Below, one piece after another: positions 22,801-33,010 of a DNA stretch of 64,000 nucleotides; within the stretch, counting starts at the first letter, position 1; every line of letters starts with the position of its first letter. A model generated the notes under the pieces. That model worked only from the letters and a program-made list of their open reading frames with translations. It was not told the DNA's origin and made no database searches. Position numbers and translations under genes: made by a program. The DNA comes from Tritrichomonas foetus (Eukaryota > Parabasalia > Tritrichomonadida > Tritrichomonadidae): the NCBI GenBank assembly GCA_001839685.1, contig MLAK01000815.1:226247-290246 (forward strand), written 5' to 3'.

Positions 22801-23363
22801 ATAAAACACAAAAATAATCAGTAGTTATTTTTTTCGAGTTTTTGAAGATTGCATCAGAACTCACAAAAAAATCTGCAAATTTTCTTGATATTTGGATATG
22901 TACTTTAATACATCTTTTCTGATTTTATAGGAAAAAATAAAAGAAAGTTGTGGACTAGAAANAGAGATAGTATTGTAACTCCTTTTCTAGTTAATTATAT
23001 CGATTTCTGAGTAGAACAAAAGCTTAAATATAAATATATCTATCTATAACTATCATATTTAGGAATANTTAAATCATGACTACTACTATCAAAATTCGAA
23101 ATAAATTTTGTGAGCATTTTGCTGTTAAGACTCCTCCCTTAAAGACAATAACAAAATTGGATAACGAAAGATAGTCTGCTTTTCACAAAGAAAAGATTGG
23201 AAAACTCATATCTTTATACTTTGATTCAATAAATGGAAAATAAAAAATGAAATGAATACTTCACAGAAATAGCTGAGCCGATAATAACCATAAGAAAAAT
23301 TATCTCAGAAATAAATTTCTCTTTCATAATTTTGAAATGAACGTGAACTCACAAAGCTATTTA
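19830..23363. other. 3.5-kb gene desert with scattered ambiguous bases
   Basis: The largest spacer in the window. It is very AT-rich with stops in all frames, apart from a 76-codon minus-strand frame at 21743-21973 that has no recognisable family. Seven single ambiguous bases occur only here (21496, 21572, 21649, 22542, 22595, 22962, 23068). A loose series of TTTCTT..AAACTTT-like words lies around 20255-20345. No mobile-element coding sequence, tRNA or rRNA was recognised. Confidence 0.6.
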
Positions 23364-25531
23364 ATGAGCTCTTCAAAAAACCTTAGTACGTTTTTCTATT
23401 TTAATACTCAGAGTTATTTCATCAGTTGGTTAATGTAAAGTTAGAACCAGTAATTGCAAAAGGGTCATTTAGACAAATCAGAAAAAACGAAAAAGAGAAA
23501 GAAAGATTTTGTGTAATTACTGGAGCTGCTCTATATGTTTGCAAAAACATCCCAATTTCCAAAAACTTAAAAATTTGTAATTTATTTGCATTGGTTGATC
23601 TCAGAAAGTTTGAAATGTTAGATGAAGAATGCTTTTTATTTTCCTTCAAGTCAGGTAAGATAAGTTTAGCATCTTTAGATCCAGTTCCTTTTCTACATCG
23701 TTCTTTGAATTATCTCAAGACTTTATTGCCACAATATCACAATGCCAAAATTATTGTTCCGCCTTCAATAAACATAAATCCAAATAATGTGATAAGAAAT
23801 CAGTTTATGAACTTGGTTGTTTCATATTGTCATTCAAATTCTGTCCCTTTAGAAATATCAGTTTATTCATCTTTAAAGAATTCAACTAGACGTAACAAAA
23901 CTCTGAAAATATTACGAAAAACTTATTCTGAAGGTATGTTAAAAGCTTTAATGTGTTCATTGGAATATACATCTCAAATTCAAAATGTGCTTATAGGTGG
24001 AAAGAATTTTCCTCATTTCTATTCAAACATTAATACAATCCTCAATAGAAACAAAAATATTATAAGTTTGCATTTATATCACTATGAAAAAAATGATGAA
24101 TTTACTCGTTTTATTAATTGTCTGAATGATTCCTCGATACATTTTTTAACATTAGAAAGGATTATTATCACAGATAAAATGACTGATGATCTTATTAATT
24201 CACTTTCTCAAACACATATAAAAAAACTAACTTTATTAGAAAGTCCACTTGGGAAAGATACAGCAGAAAGGATTTTTTCCAATATTGAATCATTTAAACA
24301 AATAGAATATTTATCTATTAACAATGATAAAACTATAAAAGAAATTTACAAAAGTGATTCAAAGACAATCAAAGGAAATGAAAACAATAATCAAAATCTA
24401 ATAAAGACCTTTTGCACATCATTAAATCAATTGATATTAATTACAGGCTTGACCTGTTTAAGTCTCATTGATTTACAAATTGATATTAACATGATATTTA
24501 AATCAATATCTAAAATAGAATCATGTATGATTAACTACATTGATTTGTCAGGCAATTTTTGTTCAAAAGATTTTAAAGGAAATTGTATATTTCCACCAGC
24601 ATTAACAACCATAATACTGAGGGATGTCTATTGGTCTCGAAATAGTTTATCTCGATTTATTGGAAAACAACAATTTCAATCAATGGTTTCAATGGATTTA
24701 ACTAATATAAAAATGAAAGAAGATAGAGAAGAATATTTTTATTCTACTTTTCCTGAAGTCCCTCCATCACCAATGGTTTATTCAATTCATTGGAACTCCA
24801 ATCGAGTATCAGCACCACAACTGAAATTCTTTGCAAAATACAAACTCTTAAGGGAACTATCTATGAATGATTGCACTTTTGTCAAACATGAATCTAATGA
24901 TATTTTTAATTCAATGTTGATGATGATTCAATCATTGAATTTATCAGGGATTTCATTAAAGAAAACAATGAAACCTTTCAAAAGTAGGCTTATGATAGAA
25001 GGGATGCCAATATTAAAGTTACATCAAACATTAACTAATATCGACATTTCTGATAATGCAATTGGTGATGAAGGAATTGAATTAGTTATTAAGCTTTTAC
25101 AAGAAAACCAAAAAATCGCGTTTATTTCATTCGATGGATCAGATCCACAAAAATCTTCTATATATGTTAATGCCATGCAATCTCTTGCTAATTTACCTCA
25201 ATTAATAAATATACTTAAGCCTAAAAATGATATCAAAAAAATCGCATCATCTTCAAGGAGAGCAGAAAGAGATCTCAAAAAAAGTTGGAAGAGAATATCT
25301 GAAAATTTACATCGTAGAAATGGTTTTGATGATGAAGAAACAGAATCTACAACGAACTCAACATTGTTTTCAATGGCAAGTGATAGTCAATCGTTTTATG
25401 AAAGTGCTCAACCAGATAAAATTTTAACAGCTTATTGGGATTTGGCTGATGATTCACCATTCGAGAATAACCAACAAGAATGGAACAAACTTAGTCGTAT
25501 GTTTTCTTTTGATAATATTACTTCAATGTAA
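23364..25531 (+). CDS. PH-like + leucine-rich repeat protein (CARMIL-like), two exons
   Basis: Coding sequence in the main frame runs back to 23405 without an ATG, yet its first in-frame methionine is about 60 codons into a clear domain. An upstream ATG at 23364 joined across a 26-nt intron (23386-23411) restores a start in frame, giving about 713 residues. Exon 1 is 23364-23385, encoding MSSSKNL plus the first base of a Lys codon; exon 2 is 23412-25531. The N-terminus (about 15-110) resembles the PH-like domain before the repeats in CARMIL proteins (RFCVITGAALYVC, FLFSFKSGKISL). From about 180 onward irregular leucine-rich repeats follow (LTLERIIITD, LTNIDISDNAIGDEG). The tail is charged and Ser-rich. 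CARMIL proteins regulate actin capping at membranes; architecture of this type is common in trichomonads. The capping-protein-binding motif was not recognised. Confidence 0.8.
23386..23411 (+). other. Predicted 26-nt spliceosomal intron
   Basis: Donor GTACGT (fits the trichomonad GTAYGT rule), a pyrimidine-rich middle, then TTTTAATACTCAG at the acceptor. Splicing joins ATG-initiated exon 1 to the long frame with the phase exactly preserved (A|AG, Lys). Very short introns of about this length are known from Trichomonas vaginalis. The acceptor differs from the classical ACTAACACACAG but keeps a TAA..C..CAG pattern. Confidence 0.7.
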
Positions 25532-26193
25532 CGACCTAAAAAATACTATATTTGCTCAGAGAATTTTCCTGGTTAAATGTTTTAAATGTAATCTAATAAT
25601 ATTACTTAAACTTTAAAGAGTATATAAATAAGAGTTGTATGTGATATATTTTCGTTTTAAAAATTTATCGAGAATTGAATGTCACTCAAAAGTATTTAAT
25701 TATTTCAGAGGAAGGGAACTTTTTGCATTCAACAATAATTTGCCAATATAAGGCGAAGAAGCCTAAAAGTTATCCTTTTTTCATATTCTCTTATTCATCT
25801 ATACTATACATTGAAAATGGAAATTGTTGATGAAATTTTCTAAACGCAAGAATCTCAAAAAATTGACATTAATGAATATTGAAAGTAATCATATGAATTT
25901 TTATTCTTTGAATTTCTCAGAGCATTTTTAAAATTTTTAATTATAAACTCTGTTATACATTTTAATCTTTAATATAGACAATTGATAATGCGATAAAGTA
26001 TAGAATAACATGTATTTTCTCGAGAAATAAAATATCATGTCGGTTCAATCCTCTGAATTTTTTAATCTTTCACTTTTTCTTTTTTCGAATGCGAAATTCA
26101 ATGTTTGAATGATGTGTGAACTTTTTAAGTTATTTCATTGAAATAAAACAACCACTTTTTCAAAGCATCATTTCAATTTATTATACAGATCAT
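25532..26193. other. Intergenic with likely protease promoter
   Basis: An AT-rich spacer between two plus-strand genes. Close to the protease ATG lie ACCACTTTTTCA (about 26150) and TCATTTCAATT (about 26168), both resembling the trichomonad initiator TCAYTW. A GGTTCAATCC word at 26041 looks like a tRNA B box but has no matching A box or cloverleaf. Confidence 0.45.
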
Positions 26194-27177
26194 ATGCTCT
26201 TGATTCTCTTTTCGTCTTTTTCAACGGCATCCCTTTTCTCTCCAAGCGAAGAACGCGCTTTTATCGAGCACATGAAAAATTCCGATGTTATGTTTGTCGG
26301 AATCGAATATCATTTCCGTCTTGCAATTTTTATTTCCAACCTTCGCTACATCAAAGAATTCAATCGTAAGTCGACTTTCAAGCTTGGAGTCAACAAGCTC
26401 GCCCACTACACTCCATCAGAATACACTTCACTTTTGAACTTCCCTAATCTTGCTTTCAATGGTTTACAACAAAGTGAAGAAGGATTTCCAATTCGCGAAT
26501 TAAATGCCGATGTCGATAATCTCGACTACCGTGAGCAAGGCATAGTTAATCCCATCCAAGACCAAGGAAATTGTGGTGCTGACTGGGCATTTGCTGCAGT
26601 TTCATGCGAAGAAACAAATTATGCTTTAACGATGGAAAACACTCTTCTCAAATTTTCCGAGCAAAACTTAATCGATTGTGTTTCAACAAATGAAGGATGT
26701 AACGGTGGATCAGTTACGAACGCTTTGCAATATCAGATCGATTTGCAAAATCATAAACTCAATCTCGCTAGCGATTATCCATTCGAAGAAAACCAAGGAA
26801 ACTGTAGATACAATAAAGATAAAGCCAGAGTTGTTCTTAAAAGCTTCAAAAACTTGAAATCAAAGGACGAATATAATCTCAAGCAATATGTCATTACTTA
26901 CGGCGCAGTGATTGCTCAGATTGATGCAAATCACGCCTCTTTTCAACTCTACAGCAGCGGCATCTACGAAGAGCCATCATGCGACCAAGACGATCCAAAT
27001 TTCGCCATCACAATTGTTGGGTTTGGAACTGGCGATGACGATTATTTCTGGATTCTTAGAAACTCGTTTGGCAAATCTTGGGGGGAGGAAGGATACATGC
27101 GCATGCAACGCGCGATTAGGAACATGTGCGGCATTTCAACAAATACAATCCTTCCTTTCTGCGGTGAATTCAAATGA
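26194..27177 (+). CDS. Papain-family (C1A) pseudoprotease, cathepsin L-like
   Basis: A 327-residue protein from ATG 26194; the longer frame upstream starts with GTG, and this ATG gives a proper signal peptide (LLILFSSFSTASLF). An inhibitory prodomain follows (about 20-95; GVNKLAHYTPSEY is the ERFNIN/GNFD-type region), then the mature domain. The family catalytic motif QGNCGSCWAF reads QGNCGADWAF here: the nucleophile is Asp130. The catalytic His in the N-H-A motif is Phe270 (DPNFAITIVGFG). The oxyanion Gln and the Asn (Asn290 in RNSFGKSWG) remain, as do the structural cysteines in GCNGGS. It therefore should fold and be secreted but not cleave by the usual mechanism. Trichomonads secrete many active paralogues; this copy may bind substrates or inhibitors. 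G/C-rich codons and an intact frame argue against recent decay. Confidence 0.9.
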   Translation: MLLILFSSFSTASLFSPSEERAFIEHMKNSDVMFVGIEYHFRLAIFISNLRYIKEFNRKSTFKLGVNKLAHYTPSEYTSLLNFPNLAFNGLQQSEEGFPIRELNADVDNLDYREQGIVNPIQDQGNCGADWAFAAVSCEETNYALTMENTLLKFSEQNLIDCVSTNEGCNGGSVTNALQYQIDLQNHKLNLASDYPFEENQGNCRYNKDKARVVLKSFKNLKSKDEYNLKQYVITYGAVIAQIDANHASFQLYSSGIYEEPSCDQDDPNFAITIVGFGTGDDDYFWILRNSFGKSWGEEGYMRMQRAIRNMCGISTNTILPFCGEFK

Positions 27178-27318
27178 GAAAAATATACTCTAAATTTGAT
27201 TAACTTTAAATTTAAAAATTAAATAGTCTTTTGAAGTTATTGATGAACAAAACAATAATAATAATATATAGACTTGTTTATTAAATTCCAAAAAAATAAA
27301 ACAAAATATACAAATAAT

Positions 27319-30069
27319 TCATATTTCAGGTGGAATGATTGGGAAGTAGTTGAGTTTATCTGCCTTTACAACCAAAATTCCAGTATCTTCATTATAGCTG
27401 ATGAGTGTCAATTTCTTTTCTTCAACAAATTCATAAATAGATTCTTTGTATGCTTTTCTTTCTTCATCACATTCAGGCCTAGATCTTTCTTTTGTGAGGA
27501 AATTCATCGGGAACACATCAGTCAAAGTAACAATTACTGGACAATACCTGTCATTTATTTCTTTTTGTGCGCTTTCATCAACTTTTGAGTTGGTGAAGTC
27601 AAATATAACTTGTGCTTTCTCAAACTTGAAATAAGTCGATGTGAAAACAGCATTTGTAAAAGCACTCGAAGAAGCAGATATTGAAGATGCAGAATTTGTT
27701 GCTGTAGTATTTGGACTAAACCCAGTTGTTGCATTTGAAGGAGATGATTCATGTGGCTGTTGAGCCCTGTTTTCTTTACTTTTCTGGTCAAGGATGTAAT
27801 GTGAAGAAGTAGGACCAAAATTCATTTTTTGGCCGTCTTCATCAACATGAAATGAACTTGGTTTGACCTCTGCGCTCGATGCACGGCTTAACTCAGCAGA
27901 TGTTTGTGAAGAAATTTTAACATTTGTAATACCGAAAAGATCTTGGTTTACTGGTGTGAGAAATTCAACAGAGTTTCCGGGATAGTCTTGATCAGTTATC
28001 TTAAAACATCTCATTTTAGAATTGCCATGTGTTTTCTTGTTACCTATATCACTGTTAACTTGTTGTTTAGGCTTTTTAAGGGACATTGCAGAATTAGGGG
28101 AAGGTAAATGTCTTCTTCGACCAGGATCTTGCGAATTTGATCGAGTTAGTTGTCCACTTACTTGCGACGATGGATTAAAGCTTAGAGGCACAAATCCCAC
28201 ACTGGTTTGTTTGAGCTTTTCATCTTCTGGCTCACTTATGTCATCATATTCATATTCATATTCAATATCAACAGGATTATCTTCAAGCTTAGCATTAGAA
28301 ATTCGATTCTTTAAAACCTCAGGAACTTTCACGGCGTAATTATCATTGCTGTCACTGCTATAATATTCAATCTCAATTACATTATTATCAGTAGTGTTGA
28401 GTTGAGTTTTAGTTTTCCCGACACTTGAAATTGTCTTTGGTTCGTTGTCTAAAGATTCAAAATCATAATCGTATTCGATTTCTTCGTACTTGTTAACAGA
28501 AGGTTCTGGCTGATTGTGTAAATGTGAAGGCAAAACAACTTTTTGTGATATACAATCACTTGAATATTCGTATTCAATTTCAATTTCTGATGTGCTATTT
28601 TCTAAAAGTTCTCCTTCATCTGAACTTACTTCAACTTCAATTGCATCATTCGCGATATTATCCGAGAGCTTCATATTTCTCAATTTATTCGGCAAAATAA
28701 CTTTCTTTACTTTGTTATCTTCACTTGTTTCATCATCATAATCATATTCAATTTCAATTGTATCTTGGTTTTCTTCATCTGATATTTCAATCTCAACTGA
28801 GTCATTTGAATTCAAATTATTTGGTTTCATATTTTGAATTCGGTTCGGAAGTATGACTTTTCTAACTTTCGTGTCATCTTCAGTATCATCGTATTCATAT
28901 TCAATTTCAACTGTGTCTTTCTTATCATTAGTACTTGCTGCTTCAAAATTCATCGGATTTTGTTGACCAAAAGGTGAATTACCAAATGAAGCTTGCTTAT
29001 TTGTAGAAATTGAATTGGAGGTTGTAGTAAATGTCGTAGTTTTTTGTTCATTATCTTTAGATGAAAATGATTCTTCACGATGTGCTGAAATATATTGCTG
29101 GAAGTTGGTGTATAGGCTTGGGTATTCTGATTGATAAGTAGTGAAATACGAAGCTATGGGGCTCTCACTTGAAATGATCATTGATAAATACATTTGGACT
29201 TGCTGATTATAAAATTCAAACCATTTTTGATAGATTTCTTGAGAATTAAGATCTTGTGGAGAAAAAGAACCTTCTTTTTGAGAATATGAATTCATTATAC
29301 GTGAATAGTGCTTTTGGTATTGATGCATATTATCCATGGCTTTTTGACACCATTCATGATATTGTTTCATGAATTTGTTTTGATTAAAATCAGCTAGATT
29401 TTCAAATTGAGCTAAATATTTTTGGTACATTACAGAATACTGCTTTAGAAATTGTTCGTAATATTTTGTGAAGTCAAAAGGAGGCTGTTTTTCAGTTTGA
29501 GATGTTGGTGGTGTTGGCTGAGCAGCAGGGAAGCATGAAAATTGCATGAAATTGAATGGAGGTAAGCCATTGTTATTATTTCCGCTGGCATTAGATGCAA
29601 AAAATTGTTGCTGTAAATTTTTCATGTTTTCACTATATTGATTTATATAATATTGAATGTCTTTTGGCGTATTTTGGCTGTTTTGCGTTTGGCTAATGTT
29701 TTGAGCAGATAAAACGGAAGTTAAATATTCTATTTGCTTTCGTGAGAATTCCATTGATGACTCGATATATTCGTTGTATGCTGTATACAATTTATCGTTG
29801 TCCTCTTGAATAATATTGCGAGGAAGATCGAATCCATTGGTTTTGTTGCTATTTTCATGATATTCATTGAATATTTGTGTTCCACATTCACCAAAATAAT
29901 ATTCAATTAAATGTTTTTTCCTGTTATCGTCGATTGATGAGAAAAATAAAATCTGTAGCTGTGGGAGAACAAAAGGGACCCCAAATGACCCGAATAATTC
30001 AGATGCTTTATGCAAGAGCCATTGTGAAATTTTTTGGAACCCCTCTTGCTGCTGAGGCGAATAGGTCAT
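27319..30069 (-). CDS. Acidic repeat protein with EIEYEYDD / KVILPN units
   Basis: A 916-residue protein from ATG 30069, not recognised as a known family. Residues 1-70 look globular (LFGSFGVPFVLPQL, KKHLIEYYFGECG). About 110-330 is rich in Gln, Tyr, Met and Phe with helical character (KYYEQFLKQYSVMYQKYLAQF). From about 385 to 610 there are about five units of roughly 45-60 residues pairing an acidic aromatic strand (VEIEYEYDDTEDD, TIEIEYDYDDETSEDN, EIEIEYEYSSD, IEYDYDFES, VDIEYEYEYDD) with a basic-hydrophobic stretch (KVRKVILPNRIQNMK, KVKKVILPNKLRNMK, QKVVLPSHLHN). Some strands (VEIEISDEE, IEVEVSSDEGE) look like SUMO-interacting motifs. About 640-800 is Ser/Thr-rich and disordered; the last 100 residues are again ordered. 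Convergent with the pseudoprotease gene, 141 bp away. Confidence 0.8.
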   Translation of the reverse strand: MTYSPQQQEGFQKISQWLLHKASELFGSFGVPFVLPQLQILFFSSIDDNRKKHLIEYYFGECGTQIFNEYHENSNKTNGFDLPRNIIQEDNDKLYTAYNEYIESSMEFSRKQIEYLTSVLSAQNISQTQNSQNTPKDIQYYINQYSENMKNLQQQFFASNASGNNNNGLPPFNFMQFSCFPAAQPTPPTSQTEKQPPFDFTKYYEQFLKQYSVMYQKYLAQFENLADFNQNKFMKQYHEWCQKAMDNMHQYQKHYSRIMNSYSQKEGSFSPQDLNSQEIYQKWFEFYNQQVQMYLSMIISSESPIASYFTTYQSEYPSLYTNFQQYISAHREESFSSKDNEQKTTTFTTTSNSISTNKQASFGNSPFGQQNPMNFEAASTNDKKDTVEIEYEYDDTEDDTKVRKVILPNRIQNMKPNNLNSNDSVEIEISDEENQDTIEIEYDYDDETSEDNKVKKVILPNKLRNMKLSDNIANDAIEVEVSSDEGELLENSTSEIEIEYEYSSDCISQKVVLPSHLHNQPEPSVNKYEEIEYDYDFESLDNEPKTISSVGKTKTQLNTTDNNVIEIEYYSSDSNDNYAVKVPEVLKNRISNAKLEDNPVDIEYEYEYDDISEPEDEKLKQTSVGFVPLSFNPSSQVSGQLTRSNSQDPGRRRHLPSPNSAMSLKKPKQQVNSDIGNKKTHGNSKMRCFKITDQDYPGNSVEFLTPVNQDLFGITNVKISSQTSAELSRASSAEVKPSSFHVDEDGQKMNFGPTSSHYILDQKSKENRAQQPHESSPSNATTGFSPNTTATNSASSISASSSAFTNAVFTSTYFKFEKAQVIFDFTNSKVDESAQKEINDRYCPVIVTLTDVFPMNFLTKERSRPECDEERKAYKESIYEFVEEKKLTLISYNEDTGILVVKADKLNYFPIIPPEI

Positions 30070-30946
30070 TTTGGCCGAAATAAACGTTCTCCATGGCTTT
30101 TTTTTGCAAATTAGTCATCATCACTCTGAAATGTGATATAAAAATATACATTTTAAAATGTGAAATTTAACCGATCAAAATACTAAGTGATCATGAGATG
30201 CATATGTTTCAATTTCTTCTCTATTTTTGTCCATTCAAAATTCTAGAAAAACTTAATATGATTGATTATGAATTCATTTTTATTGTGTTTCACCCATAAA
30301 AACATTTTCCAAATGTAGTATGTGCATGAATTAAGTATATTTGAGATAATAAACGCGATTTTTTATTATATTCAAAAAGGACAAATAATATATTCCAGAC
30401 GAATCTAGAAAATAATAGCTTAATTCTGAAAATTGTCGTTTTGTTAAATCCTTTTTATGTTATTTAGTGCGATTTTTCTCAAGAAAACCTCCAAAAAATC
30501 ATGATTTAATTTTTTTGTTCAAACCTTTCCATTCTCACCAGAATATAATGCTTAAAAATATATGCTCCATGCTCCTCCTATTTAAAATTTTATATTTTCA
30601 AAAGAATAAATGTAAAAAACTGATTTCTATTTCGATGAAGTAATCTGAATTTATTTCAAAAAGTTTGCATGAATTTATACCAATAAAAAAATTCAATTTC
30701 GTTTGCGAAAAAGTTGATAAAATTTTTTGAAAAAGTGGTTCACTGTTGTTAACAATTTATGATAAAAGTGACATAAATAATTAGAATCATAAAAATACAA
30801 TATTTATAGATCCACTTTTTGATAAAAACTCGATAAAAATTACTAGAAAAATTCACGATCATGGACTCTTCAAGGTCAATTTCCATTTTCACCTAAATTT
30901 TTTTTTATAGTTTTATAAGCTCGATATTTTTATTTACCCCTCAGAA
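30070..30946. other. Divergent intergenic region
   Basis: An 877-bp AT-rich spacer between divergent genes; it must hold both promoters. TTCGGCCA (minus strand, 30072-30079) sits three bases before the ATG at 30069, and the same word lies just upstream of the gene at 46156. The plus-strand gene starts after ACCCCTCAGAA. No other feature was recognised. Confidence 0.5.
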
Positions 30947-33010
30947 ATGTCTTCACCTCCATCTATTGATTCCTTAACAGGTTCAAAAATAGTCATAGAT
31001 AACGTTACAGTCGATGTCCAAGAAAAAATCGCCTCTGGAAACGACACTTGCATTTACAAGGCCCTAGATTCGCGAGGCAGCCTTTACGCCCTAAAGGCCA
31101 TGAAAGCTGCAGACGAGATCACCTTCCAAAGTTACATTCGCCAATACGACTTCATGCGCAAAGCTAGCAACTGTCCGAATATTATATCCGTATTTTGTCA
31201 GTCGATCGACCGCGCCTCCCACACAGCCATATTTTTGATGGAGATGTGTGAGGAGAACCTTACCAGCTACATATCCAGCCATTTCGAGCAAGGAATCGAT
31301 GATAAAACCAAAGTCGAAATTTTTCAAGCAGTCGCCGCAGCCATCCACAATTTGCATGCCCAACAACCCTCAATCATCCACAGGAAGGTCTCCACGGACT
31401 CTGTCCTCTTCAGCCATGGCGCATGGAAATTATCAGGATTTTCATCAGCAACAACAACAATTTATCGAAAGTTCGAAAGCGCAGACGCACGCATACAAGC
31501 ACAGAATGACATCGAGAGCAATACAGACTTGAGATATCGCGCGCCAGAATTATTGGATTTGGATAAAAACCTCCCAATCTACAGAAAAGTGGATGTCTGG
31601 GCCCTTGGGTGCCTCCTTTACCGCCTCTGTACAAATAAGGACGCGTTTGAAACAGCCGACCAAATAAATAACGTCAGCCTGACATGGCCCGAAAACGTTC
31701 AAATCCATCCCAAGTTGAAGTCGATGATCAAAGGATGCCTTGAGCCCGACCCGCGCAAGCGCCCTTCCATCGACCAAGTTTTATCCAAATTATATGAATA
31801 TTTCCCAGAATGGGTCAATCCTCGCTGGCAGGAGAAGAAGCAAGCTGGCAAGCCATTTTTCAACATGCCAAAGTACGGAGCCGCCACTATGCCGGCCAAC
31901 AAAGTCCGTAGGAAGCCGATCGTTTTCAAGGAATTCAAGGTCGAGCCAAACAAAGAGGAGGATCTCGTCGCTGCTCCCCGTCGTGTCAAATTCGTCACAG
32001 TCAATCTCGGAAACGGTCGAAAGAGGATGGTTCCACATCGTCGTGGATCGAATTGCGATATGCCAAACGTTGATGCACAGCCGCCAGCCCAGGATGTTAC
32101 AGCACCATCAAAAGCAAACCCATTCGCACTTATGAAGGCCAGCCACGCCCAGACAACTGATTTCTCGAAACGAAAGGTTTCCTTCAACGCAGAGCTGCCA
32201 ATTTCTGATCCATTTGCAGAAGTCAAGAAAATACCTTTTGTTTTGGCCTCTGATCCAGCGCCAGAATCAAAACCACCGCAAAAAGTCGAAGCACCCGCTA
32301 AGGAACCAGAAACAAAAGAAGAAGTTAACATTGATGCTGAAGCACTTGTCAATGAAATGAAGAATGACCACCGTGGTCTGATCAAGCGCCTCCTTGAGGG
32401 AAGCGATGAATTAATGAGCGCAAGCATTAATTCACTCATTAAATCATCCCCAGTTTTAGGAACAAGATTTTTGTTTAAGTTACTCCATAAATGCGGAAAT
32501 AGGGTTCAGAGAATCTTAGCAAACTCACCAACTAACCCAAGCAAGGAAGTTCAAGCTGTTCTTGATGCACGCCAAAACGTAATTTCGAAATTCCCAATGT
32601 TCGAAGGAAACCTCGGTTTAGACCAACTTAGAATCAAGAGTGAAGGAAGAATGCCACCAGTTGGCGAGCCTCCAATCTGCACTGCTGCTGCAGTAGAATT
32701 ACAGGGTTTACTCGAAGCTAGTTTAACCCTCCTTGAAAAATTACCAATTCCAGAATTCGCAGAAGAAGGAATATTCTCATACACAATCGTCTCATACATA
32801 GTACTGAAGATGAAGCAAGCCAAGAAGGCAGACGAAACGATATTCAATACAGTAATTCCAAAGCTCGTCGAAGAGCATGGTAGGCTGAAACCAATCGTAA
32901 GGAAACTCGGAGATCAGAATTTCCCGAGCGCACCATTTAACTTTGACGACCCGAACTCTGTTCGCAACTTACACTGCCCAACATACATTCAAAGGCAGAA
33001 ACCTGCGTGA
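30947..33010 (+). CDS. NAK-family (AAK1/GAK-like) pseudokinase with endocytic motifs
   Basis: A 687-residue protein from ATG 30947. The kinase-like domain (about 15-290) carries the NAK-family hallmark RYRAPELLDLDKN followed by KVDVWALGCLLYRL. The VAIK lysine is kept (Lys50), but the Gly loop is irregular (IASGNDTCIYKA), HRD is HRK (Lys147 for Asp), the following lysine and asparagine are lost (VSTDS), and DFG is SGF (Ser163). Phosphotransfer is therefore very unlikely. Downstream lie an NPF motif (about 391) and a DPF motif (about 421), known ligands for EH domains and the AP-2 ear, then a helical C-terminal domain (about 450-687). NAK kinases AAK1 and GAK regulate clathrin adaptors, so a scaffold role in endocytosis is inferred. 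The gene is the most G/C-rich in the window, which creates long false antisense frames. Confidence 0.87.
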   Translation: MSSPPSIDSLTGSKIVIDNVTVDVQEKIASGNDTCIYKALDSRGSLYALKAMKAADEITFQSYIRQYDFMRKASNCPNIISVFCQSIDRASHTAIFLMEMCEENLTSYISSHFEQGIDDKTKVEIFQAVAAAIHNLHAQQPSIIHRKVSTDSVLFSHGAWKLSGFSSATTTIYRKFESADARIQAQNDIESNTDLRYRAPELLDLDKNLPIYRKVDVWALGCLLYRLCTNKDAFETADQINNVSLTWPENVQIHPKLKSMIKGCLEPDPRKRPSIDQVLSKLYEYFPEWVNPRWQEKKQAGKPFFNMPKYGAATMPANKVRRKPIVFKEFKVEPNKEEDLVAAPRRVKFVTVNLGNGRKRMVPHRRGSNCDMPNVDAQPPAQDVTAPSKANPFALMKASHAQTTDFSKRKVSFNAELPISDPFAEVKKIPFVLASDPAPESKPPQKVEAPAKEPETKEEVNIDAEALVNEMKNDHRGLIKRLLEGSDELMSASINSLIKSSPVLGTRFLFKLLHKCGNRVQRILANSPTNPSKEVQAVLDARQNVISKFPMFEGNLGLDQLRIKSEGRMPPVGEPPICTAAAVELQGLLEASLTLLEKLPIPEFAEEGIFSYTIVSYIVLKMKQAKKADETIFNTVIPKLVEEHGRLKPIVRKLGDQNFPSAPFNFDDPNSVRNLHCPTYIQRQKPA

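Noticed and set aside
26041..26051. GGTTCAATCC, tRNA B-box-like word
   Set aside because: No A box at the right distance and no cloverleaf can be folded around it.
31699..32439. 246-codon open frame on the minus strand
   Set aside because: It is antisense to the NAK pseudokinase gene, whose G/C-rich codons leave few antisense stops; the plus-strand protein has clear family motifs.
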